DNA of 64,000 nucleotides from DATFVA01 sp963711455 (lineage in GTDB: Bacteria > Bacteroidota > Ignavibacteria > Ignavibacteriales > Ignavibacteriaceae): contig CAVQEH010000001.1 of assembly GCA_963711455.1 (NCBI GenBank), forward strand, positions 103,566-167,565, in the 5' to 3' direction. Below, in pieces: positions 1 to 9,015 of this stretch (the stretch's first letter is position 1; each line of letters starts with the position of its first letter). The notes beneath the pieces are model-generated. The model was not told the DNA's origin and did no database searches. It saw only the letters and a program-made list of their open reading frames with translations. Made by a program: the position numbers and the translations under genes.

Positions 1-300
1 GTAAAGCAATTTATATTTCTGAATAATCCCTTCTTTGCTTCTGAAATACGCATTAAATTTTTCTTTAAGCGGGACCTCCTCATTATCAAAGATATTTTTT
101 ACTTCTTCAATAAATTGCTCGCTTTCCCATTCAATGGCTCTGTAAAAAAGAGCTTCCTTTGAATCGAAATAATGATAGATAGTTGCTTTGCCAATTCTTA
201 AATCGCGGGCAATTTCATCCAGAGTTGTTTTCCCCAGACCGTGTTTAGCGAACCGTTTTACAGCAGCTTTAATTATTTGGGATTTTCTGTCGTTTTCCAA
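1..300 (-). CDS. TetR/AcrR family transcriptional regulator (partial, C-terminus off the window)
   Basis: The first 100 residues of a TetR-type repressor are readable on the minus strand and run off the left edge. The N-terminal helix-turn-helix is clear: residues reading TTLDEIARDLRIGKATIYHY are followed by FDSKEALFYRAIEWE, the usual recognition helix and the YxxFxxKExL stretch. The ligand-binding part lies outside the window. An in-frame TAA sits two codons upstream of TTG at 298-300, so TTG is the likely start; no ATG fits this frame. The next gene upstream on the same strand is a TonB-dependent receptor, but a terminator-like hairpin at 385-409 separates them. Whether it regulates that receptor is unknown. 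Confidence 0.85.
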   Translation of the reverse strand, partial: MENDRKSQIIKAAVKRFAKHGLGKTTLDEIARDLRIGKATIYHYFDSKEALFYRAIEWESEQFIEEVKNIFDNEEVPLKEKFNAYFRSKEGIIQKYKLLY

Positions 301-384
301 ACATTAAGACCTAAAATTGAACCGGGTGTAAGATAACGATTATATATTTAAAAAATAATATTGATTTATATTGAAATTAAATGA

Positions 385-409
385 AAGGGAACCATATTCC
401 GGTTCCCTT
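385..409 (-). terminator. Terminator-like hairpin after the TonB receptor gene
   Basis: A 9-bp perfect stem (AAGGGAACC pairing with GGTTCCCTT) with a 7-nt loop lies 18 bases past the stop of the TonB receptor gene. A/T-rich tracts flank it on both sides, so it could act in either direction. Confidence 0.7.
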
Positions 410-426
410 ATTTTAAAAAACAGATA

Positions 427-2829
427 CTAAATATTTAATCGTAGTGAGCCTATAAAATTTCTTCCCGCTGCAGTTATTCCCGAAGAGTAAGGTCTGTAGC
501 GTTGATCAGTAATATTTTCAATACCAAGATATAATTCAACATTGTCAAGAAGCAGGTAGCTTACTTTTAAATTGAGTGTGTACCATGATGGAGAATATAT
601 ATTGCCATTGGTATCTATAGCGTATAAATAATCTTTTTCATATTCGCTTGGCGACAGATCTTTATAACTTATTTCACCATTGTAAATAATGTACAAACTG
701 GCTCCGGTTTTGTCTTTTCTGAAACCCAGCCCTGTTTCGCCAAACCATGGCGCCGAATGTCTTAAAGGTGTAACATCTCCGGCATCATCTTCCTCTTTTC
801 CTTTTTGATAATTAAACTGGCTTTTGAAATTAAAGTAGTCTGCAAAATTAATTTCTATTGCTGATTCTACTCCCCATATGTAGGCATACGCAGCATTCTG
901 TATTGCCTGAACTTTGCTCATAGTTCCGTCATACATCAGGCTGTCAAGACCATTTAAAGTATAATCTCTTCTTACAAGTGCATTATCGAGATATGTATAA
1001 TATCCTGCGATATCGAATTCCAAAACATTTGAGAAAACTTTCATCAATCCAAGCTCCGCACTGTATGCATATTCGGGTTTCAGATCAGGATTCGGAACTA
1101 CAACAGAGCCGGGTTCCGAATCGAAGACTTTTCCAAGATCATCAACATTAGGTGCACGGAAACCAGTTGATAGGTTAAAATTAAATTGCCAATCACTCTG
1201 AGGATGCCATACCAAACCTGCATTTCCCGTTACCGCGCCGGTTTTCATTTTTGCCGTTGTAAAAGGGAAAGGGTAGTAAGTTGTATCAAATGCTGCATCA
1301 AGAGTTACATAATTGTAACGCACTCCCGTCTGTAAAATATACTGCTGACTTAATTTATTTTTATATGTCAGGTACACTCCATAAGAATTCCAGGTAGAAC
1401 CATCGGGATATCTTGATGCATCCGGCAACTCGATTCCCGTATTAATATTTTCAGTAGTTCCCGAGGAAGCAACTTTGTTAAGTATTACTTCTGCACCATA
1501 GAAAAAATTTGAATTTTCATTTATCTTTTTTATTAAATCTAGATTCAACGAAAAAGCATTTACTTTTTCAATCCTGTTTGTTTTGTCTGATGAATTTAAA
1601 TTTCTGTCATGCCGGCTTTCTTCAAAATTCTGATAAGCAAAAATTATTTTAGAAAGATCATAAATTGAATTAGCTGCATAATTGATTGCGGATAAAGAAT
1701 TCATCATCCAATTTTGCGGGCCATAATACCATTCGGCAGATCTGAGAGTATTTCCTTTCGGCCGGACTAACCTGTCATATCTTGTTACGTCAGATGAAGT
1801 AGAATAATGGAATCCATATTCGAGCGCCCAGTTATTTTCCGGCAAGAATAATATTTTCTGCATAAAATTTATCTGGCTGTATCCCGATTTTTTTTGAACC
1901 TTCGAATCAGGATTAATAAGAACCGAATCTATACCGTTTATCCTGTCCTGGAATGTTGGTCTCAGATATTCTTCAGGACCAATTGATCCCATTGTTAAAT
2001 CATCAAAATCTGAATATGTAAGGCTTGAAAGAAATCCCCAGCTTTTTAAGCCGATATTAAAATGCAGGTGTCCCGTTTTTTCAAGATCGGCAGAAGAGAA
2101 GCGGGTCATCGCCCCGGCATCGAACACAGGAGAACCGTCATACGCAAGTCGTGGTGATAGAGTGTGAAAGCTCATCACCCCGGCGATTGCATCACTGCCG
2201 TAAATAACCGAACCCGGTCCGAAAATTACCTCCGTATGATCGAGCGAATTTGCATCTAGTGAAATAACGTTCTGAAGATTACCGCTCCTGAAAATAGCCG
2301 TATTCATTCTTACACCGTCTACAACAATTAGGAGCCTGTTTGTTGAAAATCCTCTTATCATTGGACTGCCGCCTCCAAGCTGGCTTTTCTGTATAAAAAC
2401 GTTGCCAGATAGGCCGAGCATATCGGCTGTTGTTTGAGGATTCTGAAAATCCACATCTCTTGGAACGACTATTTTGATAGTAGTGGGAATTTCGCTTTTG
2501 TTTTCTTCCCATCTGTTGGTGGTTACAACTACATTGTCCAAAGAAATAGTTGCTGCTTTCATGTTGACAATAAAATTATTCTTTTCGATTTCCCTATAAG
2601 TTAGTTCAAGCTTTTCAAAACCTAACAAACGAAAAACTACTGGCTTGGTTTTATCAAGATCACTGATATCAACCTTACCGTTTGAATTGGTTAATAACGA
2701 TCTGTTTGGATCCGTATTATAAACGGATACAAGCTCCAACGCATTTTGATTGTCCTGGTTTTTAACTGTCACAACCTGTGAATATGTTAAGATGCTGAGT
2801 AATAATATTAATACAAAAGTTAATTTCAT
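427..2829 (-). CDS. TonB-dependent outer-membrane receptor
   Basis: An 800-residue outer-membrane receptor for energy-coupled uptake of an unidentified ligand. It has a signal peptide (residues 1-17, ending LTYS), a carboxypeptidase-regulatory-like beta domain (about 19-90) typical of Bacteroidota receptors, a plug domain (about 100-220, with QTTADMLGLSGNVFIQKSQL and GGGSPMIRGFSTNRLLIVVD) and a 22-strand barrel region ending in RNFIGSLRLNI. The plug and barrel resemble the heme/hemoglobin or vitamin receptor group, but no substrate-specific motif was identified. The gene encoded just upstream on the same strand (2921-3460) is a small membrane-anchored protein of a type often found next to such receptors, so the two may be co-transcribed. 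The family call is firm; the ligand is not. Confidence 0.93.
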   Translation of the reverse strand: MKLTFVLILLLSILTYSQVVTVKNQDNQNALELVSVYNTDPNRSLLTNSNGKVDISDLDKTKPVVFRLLGFEKLELTYREIEKNNFIVNMKAATISLDNVVVTTNRWEENKSEIPTTIKIVVPRDVDFQNPQTTADMLGLSGNVFIQKSQLGGGSPMIRGFSTNRLLIVVDGVRMNTAIFRSGNLQNVISLDANSLDHTEVIFGPGSVIYGSDAIAGVMSFHTLSPRLAYDGSPVFDAGAMTRFSSADLEKTGHLHFNIGLKSWGFLSSLTYSDFDDLTMGSIGPEEYLRPTFQDRINGIDSVLINPDSKVQKKSGYSQINFMQKILFLPENNWALEYGFHYSTSSDVTRYDRLVRPKGNTLRSAEWYYGPQNWMMNSLSAINYAANSIYDLSKIIFAYQNFEESRHDRNLNSSDKTNRIEKVNAFSLNLDLIKKINENSNFFYGAEVILNKVASSGTTENINTGIELPDASRYPDGSTWNSYGVYLTYKNKLSQQYILQTGVRYNYVTLDAAFDTTYYPFPFTTAKMKTGAVTGNAGLVWHPQSDWQFNFNLSTGFRAPNVDDLGKVFDSEPGSVVVPNPDLKPEYAYSAELGLMKVFSNVLEFDIAGYYTYLDNALVRRDYTLNGLDSLMYDGTMSKVQAIQNAAYAYIWGVESAIEINFADYFNFKSQFNYQKGKEEDDAGDVTPLRHSAPWFGETGLGFRKDKTGASLYIIYNGEISYKDLSPSEYEKDYLYAIDTNGNIYSPSWYTLNLKVSYLLLDNVELYLGIENITDQRYRPYSSGITAAGRNFIGSLRLNI

Positions 2830-2920
2830 TTTAATTACCTGTAATTAGTTTAAATAGATGTGATACAACAAATGAAATTGTAATTTCACAATGAAAATTC
2901 TTTGATAACGGAAAGCGGGT

Positions 2921-3460
2921 TTAAACTTGCGGGGGAGGGGTAATTACAATGCTTTCCCCGTCAAGCAGCGTACGGGAAAAATTATCGGGGTAATTATTAA
3001 ACTGGGGGTTATGATTATTTTCAGCGAACAGTGAACCTGAAAAATCCTCGTTAAAATAAATGTTGTTAATTTCTAATTCATAAGGATCATCGGGATTTTC
3101 TTCAAATATTAATCCGAGGAATTTATCCAGAATGGAATACAACTCAGATTCACTTTCATCACGCATACAGTATAAATAAACAGTGTCATTTCTGATCTCT
3201 TTTTTTATTACATCAAACATTTCATTTTCATACTTGAATTCATCATCATCTTTCCATTCAATATTTATCCCGCGATCATTAAAATCGCTCTTACTGAATT
3301 TAAAAATTATTTGTTCTGATTCAGGCACCCCTTCGGAAATTATCCCGCTGGTTTCTGCCCTGTGTTTCACCTGGAAGAATTTAAATATGGTAAACTGGAT
3401 AATTCCATGTGAAATTACCAGGCAGACCATCAATACAGGTATGAGTTTTTTAAGTATCAC
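2921..3460 (-). CDS. Small membrane-anchored hypothetical protein upstream of the TonB receptor
   Basis: A 179-residue protein with one N-terminal hydrophobic segment (about residues 5-30, from LIPVLMVCLVISHGIIQFTI) followed by a soluble acidic domain with the segment EMFDVIKKEIRNDTVYLYC and a Pro-rich end (ITPPPQV). The start is GTG at 3458-3460 with a poor ribosome site; an internal ATG at codon 11 is an alternative. I recall small proteins with the same layout (one membrane anchor, a Y/F-D-V-V/I-K-type central motif, a short proline-rich tail) beside TonB-dependent receptors in Bacteroidota, but I cannot name a family. The gene lies 91 bases upstream of the receptor on the same strand, so a shared role is an inference from position. 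Confidence 0.7.
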   Translation of the reverse strand: MILKKLIPVLMVCLVISHGIIQFTIFKFFQVKHRAETSGIISEGVPESEQIIFKFSKSDFNDRGINIEWKDDDEFKYENEMFDVIKKEIRNDTVYLYCMRDESESELYSILDKFLGLIFEENPDDPYELEINNIYFNEDFSGSLFAENNHNPQFNNYPDNFSRTLLDGESIVITPPPQV

Positions 3461-3534
3461 CGCATTAAATGTTAAAGATAAAACTCAAATAAAAGATTTC
3501 AATTTCCTGTACAAAAATAACATTTTCTATCACA

Positions 3535-4230
3535 CTAAGCATCGCTGAGTGCAAAATCTACTGCCGCCGATGCATGTATTAAAGTAGTATCAAATAGAGG
3601 GACTGAAACATCAGGCTGTTTGATGAGAATCGGTATTTCCGTACATCCTAATATAATCCCCTCTGCACCTTGCAGTATAAGTTCATTAATAATTTTAAGA
3701 TATCTTTGCTTCGTTTCCTCTTTGAATATTTCTTTTGCCATCTCATCGAGAATGGAGGAATGTATAAACCTGCGTTCCTCAAATTCAGGGATGATCACAG
3801 ATATTCCGTGTTTGGATAATTTATCTTTATAAAATTGCTGCTCCATCGTAATCCTTGTACCGAGCAGTCCGACTTTTTTATAATTATATTGGGAAACTGC
3901 CATTGCGGTTTCTTCGGCAATATTAATTATAGGTATGTTTATAATTTTCTGTATATCATCCGCAATAATATGGGGTGTGTTGGCACAGAAGAGGATGCAA
4001 TCAGCTCCGGCAATTTGAAGCTTTTTAGAAATATCGGTGAATTTGTTTGTAATTTCTCCCCACTCTTTAGGATCAACAGGCGGATTAAATTCTGTAAAGT
4101 TAACAGAATAAAGAAGAATCTTTGCGGAGCTTAAACCACCAAGCTTTTTATTTACCTGCTGATTGATTAACCTGTAGTAATCAACAGTTGAAACCCAGGT
4201 TGTTCCACCGATTAGTCCCAATGTTTTCAA
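3535..4230 (-). CDS. Aspartate/glutamate racemase family protein
   Basis: A 231-residue cytoplasmic enzyme of the Asp/Glu/hydantoin racemase family, which interconverts L- and D-amino acids by a two-cysteine, cofactor-independent mechanism. It begins KTLGLIGGTTWVSTVDYYR, the usual N-terminal signature. The two catalytic cysteines are in FCANTPH (near residue 82) and LGCTEIPIL (near residue 194). Length matches the YgeA/aspartate racemase group (about 230). It stands alone between the TonB-receptor partner and a toxin remnant, so its substrate (Asp, Glu or broader) cannot be deduced from context. Confidence 0.9.
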   Translation of the reverse strand: MKTLGLIGGTTWVSTVDYYRLINQQVNKKLGGLSSAKILLYSVNFTEFNPPVDPKEWGEITNKFTDISKKLQIAGADCILFCANTPHIIADDIQKIINIPIINIAEETAMAVSQYNYKKVGLLGTRITMEQQFYKDKLSKHGISVIIPEFEERRFIHSSILDEMAKEIFKEETKQRYLKIINELILQGAEGIILGCTEIPILIKQPDVSVPLFDTTLIHASAAVDFALSDA

Positions 4231-4240
4231 TTAATTGCCT

Positions 4241-4462
4241 CTACAAATAAGTTGAAAGAAAAATAGAATTACTATATTGCAAATATAAAAGAATACTGAC
4301 TTTTTTAGTTTCAATGCGATATATTATTCTGTATTCTCCTTCAAAAACTTCTCGAATTTCTTCTCTATTTACCTCTTGCACTTTCCTTCCTCTTTCCTGA
4401 TTTTTTGATAATGGATCTACTATTTCCAAAATCAAAAATGCAGCCCGGAATGTTTTTAACAC
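4241..4462 (-). pseudogene. RelE/ParE-type toxin remnant
   Basis: The reading frame contains the core of a ParE/RelE toxin: ERGRKVQEVNREEIREVF followed by EGEYRIIYRIETKKVSILL. The N-terminal half expected of the family (about 40 residues with the first helices) is not recognisable in this frame or the two neighbouring frames upstream. The last 15 residues also diverge from the usual IHGSR-type ending. No antitoxin gene is seen next to it. It therefore reads as a decayed toxin-antitoxin locus. A short expressed protein of unknown use remains possible. Confidence 0.5.
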
Positions 4463-4684
4463 TATTCGTAATTTTCGGAATGCGATCCTGAAGCTTTTTG
4501 TATATTCTCTAAGATTTTTTACAATCCGGTTATGGATCTTAGGATTATAAGGAGTTTTGCCGTAGAATTAAAATTTTGATTTTTAAAATAAAAATAATAT
4601 TATGTTTTATCACTTCACGCGAAATTAACATAATTATCTTTTGGAAAACCGTTTAATGCTATATTAATTCTAAAAGGAGAACAC

Positions 4685-5167
4685 ATGATTTCAAAGCAGG
4701 ATCTTATTAAAATGTTAAGTAAAGAATTTACAACCACCTTAAAAGTGATAAAAGCTTTTCCCGGGGATAAGCTTGATTTCAGCCCGCACCAAAGATCGCA
4801 GACAGCTAAAAGATTAATTTCCACTTTTGTCTTTGAATTGTTCCTTATTAAAATATACGCTTTCAGAGAAGAGATAGGTTCAGCAATATTTAAAACTTAT
4901 AACCCGGACAATCTTCAGACATTTATTTCGGATTTTGAAAAGAATTGTGGACAGGTAATTTCAAGTCTTGAAGGATTTCCTGAAAACAAAATGAATGACA
5001 TAGTTGAATTCGCAGGAACTAAATTTACTAAAGCGGATTTTATTCTTATGATGCTGCATGACCAGATTCATCACCGCGGGCAAATGACTGTTTATATCCG
5101 TATGACCGGCGGTATAGTTCCATCTGTTTATGGTCCATCTGCTGATGACCCGACAACAAATCTTTAA
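4685..5167 (+). CDS. DinB family protein
   Basis: A 160-residue four-helix-bundle protein of the DinB/YfiT-like metalloenzyme group. The C-terminal helix carries LHDQIHHRGQMTVYIRMTGG (His125, His129, His130), the hallmark of the family, followed by a conserved end reading VPSVYGPSADDP. The first metal-ligand histidine, normally in the second helix, seems replaced by hydrophobic residues (STFVFEL near residue 48), so metal binding may be altered. Some family members act in thiol-dependent transferase reactions; the role here is unknown. The ribosome site AAGGAG lies a few bases before the ATG. Confidence 0.85.
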   Translation: MISKQDLIKMLSKEFTTTLKVIKAFPGDKLDFSPHQRSQTAKRLISTFVFELFLIKIYAFREEIGSAIFKTYNPDNLQTFISDFEKNCGQVISSLEGFPENKMNDIVEFAGTKFTKADFILMMLHDQIHHRGQMTVYIRMTGGIVPSVYGPSADDPTTNL

Positions 5168-5258
5168 TTAGATTTCTAAATAACCGCAACCCGTTGCTTT
5201 TTTTACTCAGGAATTAAATCAAAGATTTCATTGATGAAGTAAGTAAGTAATTTACTAT

Positions 5259-6068
5259 TTAACCGAATCTTCCGGTAACGTAATCTTCGGTTTGCTTTTT
5301 GGCGGGGTTGGTAAAAATTTTACTGGTTTTATCGTGCTCAATAAGTTCACCCATATAAAAGAATGCAGTATTATCACTCACTCTTGCCGCCTGCTGCATA
5401 TTGTGTGTAACTATTACAATTGTGTAATTATGTTTCAGTTCAAATATTAATTCTTCAATCTTAGCAGTTGAAATCGGATCGAGTGCGCTTGCGGGTTCAT
5501 CCATTAAAATTACTTCAGGTTCAACGGCTAATGTCCGGGCTATACAAAGACGCTGCTGCTGACCTCCTGATAAATTTGCCCCGGGATGTCTCAGCATATC
5601 TTTTACTTCGTCCCAAAGAGCCGCTTGCTTTAAACTTTTTTCAACAACATCCTTTAGTTTTTTCTTATTATGAAAACCATTTAATCTTAATCCTGCTGTA
5701 ACGTTGTCTGCTACAGACATAGTTGGAAAGGGATTTGGTTTTTGAAATATCATTCCAACTTTTTTTCTCAGGGATACAGGATCAAAGTTCATAACATTAT
5801 TTTCATCCAGAAGTACTTTCCCTTCAATTTTTCCGCCGACTTCTTCGTGCATCCTGTTCAGACATCTTAAAAAAGTGGATTTGCCGCATCCGGATGGTCC
5901 GATTATAGCCAGCACTTTATTTTTAGGAATTGTTAATGAAATATCTTTTAAAGCACGAACCTTATCGAAATAGGCATTTAGCTTTACCGATTCCATTCTT
6001 ACTTTATGTGAAGCATAGTGTTCTTTAATTTTTTCTTCTTTAGGCATTATATCCGGTTCATTCATCAT
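5259..6068 (-). CDS. pstB: Phosphate ABC transporter ATP-binding protein PstB
   Basis: The ATPase of the high-affinity phosphate importer. At 269 residues it has the standard length. The Walker A motif GPSGCGKST, signature LSGGQQQRLCIARTLA and Walker B region VILMDEPASALDP are complete, along with the Pst-specific RCLNRMHEE and MIFQKPNPFP segments. It is the last gene of the porin-pstS-pstC-pstA-pstB operon, 11 bases after pstA. No phoU follows within the window, which differs from many pst operons. An alternative start one codon in (the first two codons are Met-Met) is possible. Confidence 0.98.
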   Translation of the reverse strand: MMNEPDIMPKEEKIKEHYASHKVRMESVKLNAYFDKVRALKDISLTIPKNKVLAIIGPSGCGKSTFLRCLNRMHEEVGGKIEGKVLLDENNVMNFDPVSLRKKVGMIFQKPNPFPTMSVADNVTAGLRLNGFHNKKKLKDVVEKSLKQAALWDEVKDMLRHPGANLSGGQQQRLCIARTLAVEPEVILMDEPASALDPISTAKIEELIFELKHNYTIVIVTHNMQQAARVSDNTAFFYMGELIEHDKTSKIFTNPAKKQTEDYVTGRFG

Positions 6069-6079
6069 TAAAACTTTCT

Positions 6080-6928
6080 TTATGCATATTTTCTTCTACG
6101 TGTTACAAGCCTGAATAAAATATTAATTATCATAATAAGCACTATCAAAACAAGTGCAGCAGCCCAGGCTTGCCTGTTCCAGTCATCAAATGGTGCCTTT
6201 GCATAATCATAAATAAAAACAGTAAGTGAAGCAATAGGCTGGTCAAGCTGTGTTGACCAGAACCTGTTCCCCAGTGCAGTGAAAAGTAAAGGAGCCGTTT
6301 CTCCCGCAACTCTTGCAATTGATAAAAGTATCCCTGTAAATATTCCTTTGAATGCAGCGGGAAGAATAATGAATAAAGTTGTTTTCCACCTGGGAATTCC
6401 AAGACCCAGAGCAGCTTCCCTGTAAGAATGTGGAACAAGGTTCATCATCTCTTCAGTGGTACGTGTTATTAACGGCATCATTAAAATACCTAGTGCAAAA
6501 CCACCTGCAATTGCCGAAAACCTTCTCATGGGAAGAACAACAAGTATATATGCAACAACCCCAATAACTATTGAGGGAATACCGTTCAAAACTTCTGTTA
6601 AAAATCTTACAACTTTTGCAAATAATTTTTCACTTTTATCTGAAAGATATATGCCCGATAATATACCCACAGGCAAACCGATAGCACTTGCTAATGCAAT
6701 TAGGATTCCTGTACCGACCAGCGCATTTGCCATTCCTCCGCCAACTTCACCAGCCGGCTTAGGCATCTTCGTAAAAAAGCTCCAATTGATCGATGAAATC
6801 CCCTGGCTGACTGTATAAAATAAAATAATGAACAAAGGTATAATTGCGATAAGTGCGCACAAAACACTTAAGGTCATCATGACCGAACTTTTAATCTTTC
6901 GCCAGCGATAATAAGTTTGTCCTGACAT
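6080..6928 (-). CDS. pstA: Phosphate ABC transporter permease PstA
   Basis: One of the two inner-membrane permease subunits of the Pst phosphate importer. The 282 residues include about six membrane segments and the ABC-permease coupling loop with the EAALGLGIPRWKTTLFIILP motif that contacts PstB. Its ATG overlaps the pstC stop codon by one base (TAATG), a sign of translational coupling. PstA pairs with PstC, which precedes it. Confidence 0.97.
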   Translation of the reverse strand: MSGQTYYRWRKIKSSVMMTLSVLCALIAIIPLFIILFYTVSQGISSINWSFFTKMPKPAGEVGGGMANALVGTGILIALASAIGLPVGILSGIYLSDKSEKLFAKVVRFLTEVLNGIPSIVIGVVAYILVVLPMRRFSAIAGGFALGILMMPLITRTTEEMMNLVPHSYREAALGLGIPRWKTTLFIILPAAFKGIFTGILLSIARVAGETAPLLFTALGNRFWSTQLDQPIASLTVFIYDYAKAPFDDWNRQAWAAALVLIVLIMIINILFRLVTRRRKYA

Positions 6929-7944
6929 TAATAGCCTTTATAATATTTTTTTGTAACACTCCAGACGATCACCCTGGCTACAGCATTAAGAATTACAGTA
7001 AGTACAAAGAGAAGTAAAGCAATTTCAATTAATGAGCTTACATACAAATCACTCGTTGCTTCTGTAAATTCATTTGCGAGAACGCTTGCCATTGTATGCC
7101 CGGGTTCGAAAAGTGAAAAAGAAATATCCGGCCTGTTTCCAATTACCATAGTGACTGCCATAGTTTCTCCAACTGCTCTGCCAAGTCCAAGTAATGTTGC
7201 TCCAAGTATTCCGGATTTTGCACCTGTCAAAACAACTTTTACCACTTCCCATTTTGTAGCGCCAAGTGCGTAAGCAGCTTCCCGCTGAGCATCAGGAATT
7301 GCCTTCATAATATCCCTGGATATTGAAGTAATTATCGGTAGTATCATTATAGTTAAAATAACAGCTGCAGCAAGCATACCCAACCCATAAGGAGGACCTT
7401 TGAATAGAAATATAAAACCTAAATGGTCCCCAAGGAAAGGTTCGATAGTTTTTCTTAACCACGGTGTTAAAACAAATATTCCGAAAAGACCGTAAACTAT
7501 GCTTGGAATTGCGGCTAAAAGTTCTACCAGCAATGATACAGGCTGCTCAAGCCATTTAGGGGAAAATTCAGATAGGAAAATTGCAATTCCAACACTTAGA
7601 GGTAATGATATTAATAATGCGATTAAAGAAGAATATAATGTTCCGAAAATAAACGGCAGCGCACCAAAATTATCATGTACCGGATCCCAGCTTGTATTAG
7701 TTATAAACCCCCATCCGAATTTTTCAATTGAAGGTATGGATTTACGAGCCATCTCGTAAACCATTATTATAACGAGGGAAAGGAGAATAAAAGCAAAAAG
7801 TCTTGTGATATTCTCAAAAACAAAATCGCCTATATTCTTACCAGGCGTTCCTGCTTTAAAATAAGAAGCAGCAAGTGATGAACCTTTACTTCCATCAGCC
7901 TGCTGCATATTTTCTGAATTAGATTCTTTTTTCTTAAACGGCAT
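6928..7944 (-). CDS. pstC: Phosphate ABC transporter permease PstC
   Basis: The second permease subunit of the Pst phosphate importer, 338 residues. The N-terminal 50 residues are a polar extension, followed by six or so membrane segments. The EAA coupling loop is present as REAAYALGATKWEVVKVVL. Start and stop overlap those of pstS and pstA by one base each (TAATG), so pstS, pstC and pstA are tightly coupled. Confidence 0.97.
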   Translation of the reverse strand: MPFKKKESNSENMQQADGSKGSSLAASYFKAGTPGKNIGDFVFENITRLFAFILLSLVIIMVYEMARKSIPSIEKFGWGFITNTSWDPVHDNFGALPFIFGTLYSSLIALLISLPLSVGIAIFLSEFSPKWLEQPVSLLVELLAAIPSIVYGLFGIFVLTPWLRKTIEPFLGDHLGFIFLFKGPPYGLGMLAAAVILTIMILPIITSISRDIMKAIPDAQREAAYALGATKWEVVKVVLTGAKSGILGATLLGLGRAVGETMAVTMVIGNRPDISFSLFEPGHTMASVLANEFTEATSDLYVSSLIEIALLLFVLTVILNAVARVIVWSVTKKYYKGY

Positions 7945-8975
7945 TATTTAGTTGATATCTGCTCAATTTTCTTTTGATCTAATTTAACAACTTCCGGTGG
8001 AAGAGGAGCATAATATAAATCTTTTGCATATTTTTCGCCATCGGTAACAGCCCATTTTAAGAAATTTACTATTGCCTGTGCTTTCTGTTTGTCCTTCATA
8101 TTTTTATAAATAAGAAGCCAGGTAAATCCTGAAATCGGCCAGGAATCTTTTCCATCTGCATTAGTTATTTCAACTCTTAAATCAGCAGGCATATTTTTAA
8201 TGAAACCTGCTGCCGCGGCAGATACCGCATCGAAGGTAGGCAATACAAAATTGCCGGCTTTGTTTTTTAGTGAAGAATAAGGCAGATTATTTTTTTCGGC
8301 ATAAGCAAGTTCAACATATCCAATTGAACCTTCAGTTTGTTTTACAAGTCCTGCAACGCCTTCATTTCCCTTTCCGCCAAGACCAACAGGCCAATCGACA
8401 GAAGTTCCCTGGCCAACTTTACCTTTCCAGCTATCACTTACTTTTGAAAGGTATCCTGTAAAGATATTTGTAGTCCCGCTTCCATCCGACCGATGTGCAA
8501 CAAAAATAGCTTCATCAGGGAGATTTTTTCCTTGGTTAATGGATGTAATTCTTGAGTCGTTCCACTTAGTAATTTTTCCAAGATAGATATCAGCGAGAAC
8601 ATCAGGGGTTAGTTTTAATCCCTGTCCGACTGATGGCAAGTTATAAGTAATAACAACTGCACCCATGACAGTGGGGATATGGAGTATCTCTGTCCCTTGT
8701 TTCTCTTTAACCTGCTGCATTTGATCTTCTGACATTGGTGCGTCAGACGCTCCGAAATCTACTGTGCCCTCTATAACTTGTTTAATCCCTCCACCGCTTC
8801 CGATGGATTGATAATTAAATTCTATACCGGTTTTCTGATGATAAACATCAAACCATTTTGAATAAATTACATAAGGAAAAGTAGCTCCTGCACCATTTAA
8901 TTTTAGCTGGGCAGTAGCCATTGATGATAATCCGAGTATCATCGCAATTACCAACGACCAGATTTTAATTTTCAT
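7944..8975 (-). CDS. pstS: Phosphate-binding protein PstS
   Basis: The periplasmic phosphate-binding protein that delivers phosphate to PstCAB. It has a signal peptide (residues 1-22, ending SMATA) and begins the mature protein QLKLNGAGATFPYVIYSKW, the typical PstS start. Phosphate-contacting segments GSGGGIKQV, DFGASDAPM and HRSDGSGTTNIF are all present. At 343 residues it has the usual size. It lies 40 bases after the porin gene and overlaps pstC by one base. Confidence 0.98.
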   Translation of the reverse strand: MKIKIWSLVIAMILGLSSMATAQLKLNGAGATFPYVIYSKWFDVYHQKTGIEFNYQSIGSGGGIKQVIEGTVDFGASDAPMSEDQMQQVKEKQGTEILHIPTVMGAVVITYNLPSVGQGLKLTPDVLADIYLGKITKWNDSRITSINQGKNLPDEAIFVAHRSDGSGTTNIFTGYLSKVSDSWKGKVGQGTSVDWPVGLGGKGNEGVAGLVKQTEGSIGYVELAYAEKNNLPYSSLKNKAGNFVLPTFDAVSAAAAGFIKNMPADLRVEITNADGKDSWPISGFTWLLIYKNMKDKQKAQAIVNFLKWAVTDGEKYAKDLYYAPLPPEVVKLDQKKIEQISTK

Positions 8976-9015
8976 TTATATATCCTTTACAATTAATTAA
9001 TATTTACTCTTTTAC

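Noticed and set aside
2279..2512. Second minus-strand frame inside the TonB receptor gene
   Set aside because: It is an out-of-frame shadow with no recognisable domain and lies fully within the plug-coding region.
4241..4462. Functional toxin-antitoxin module
   Set aside because: Only the toxin core is recognisable, its N-terminal half is not, and no antitoxin gene lies next to it.
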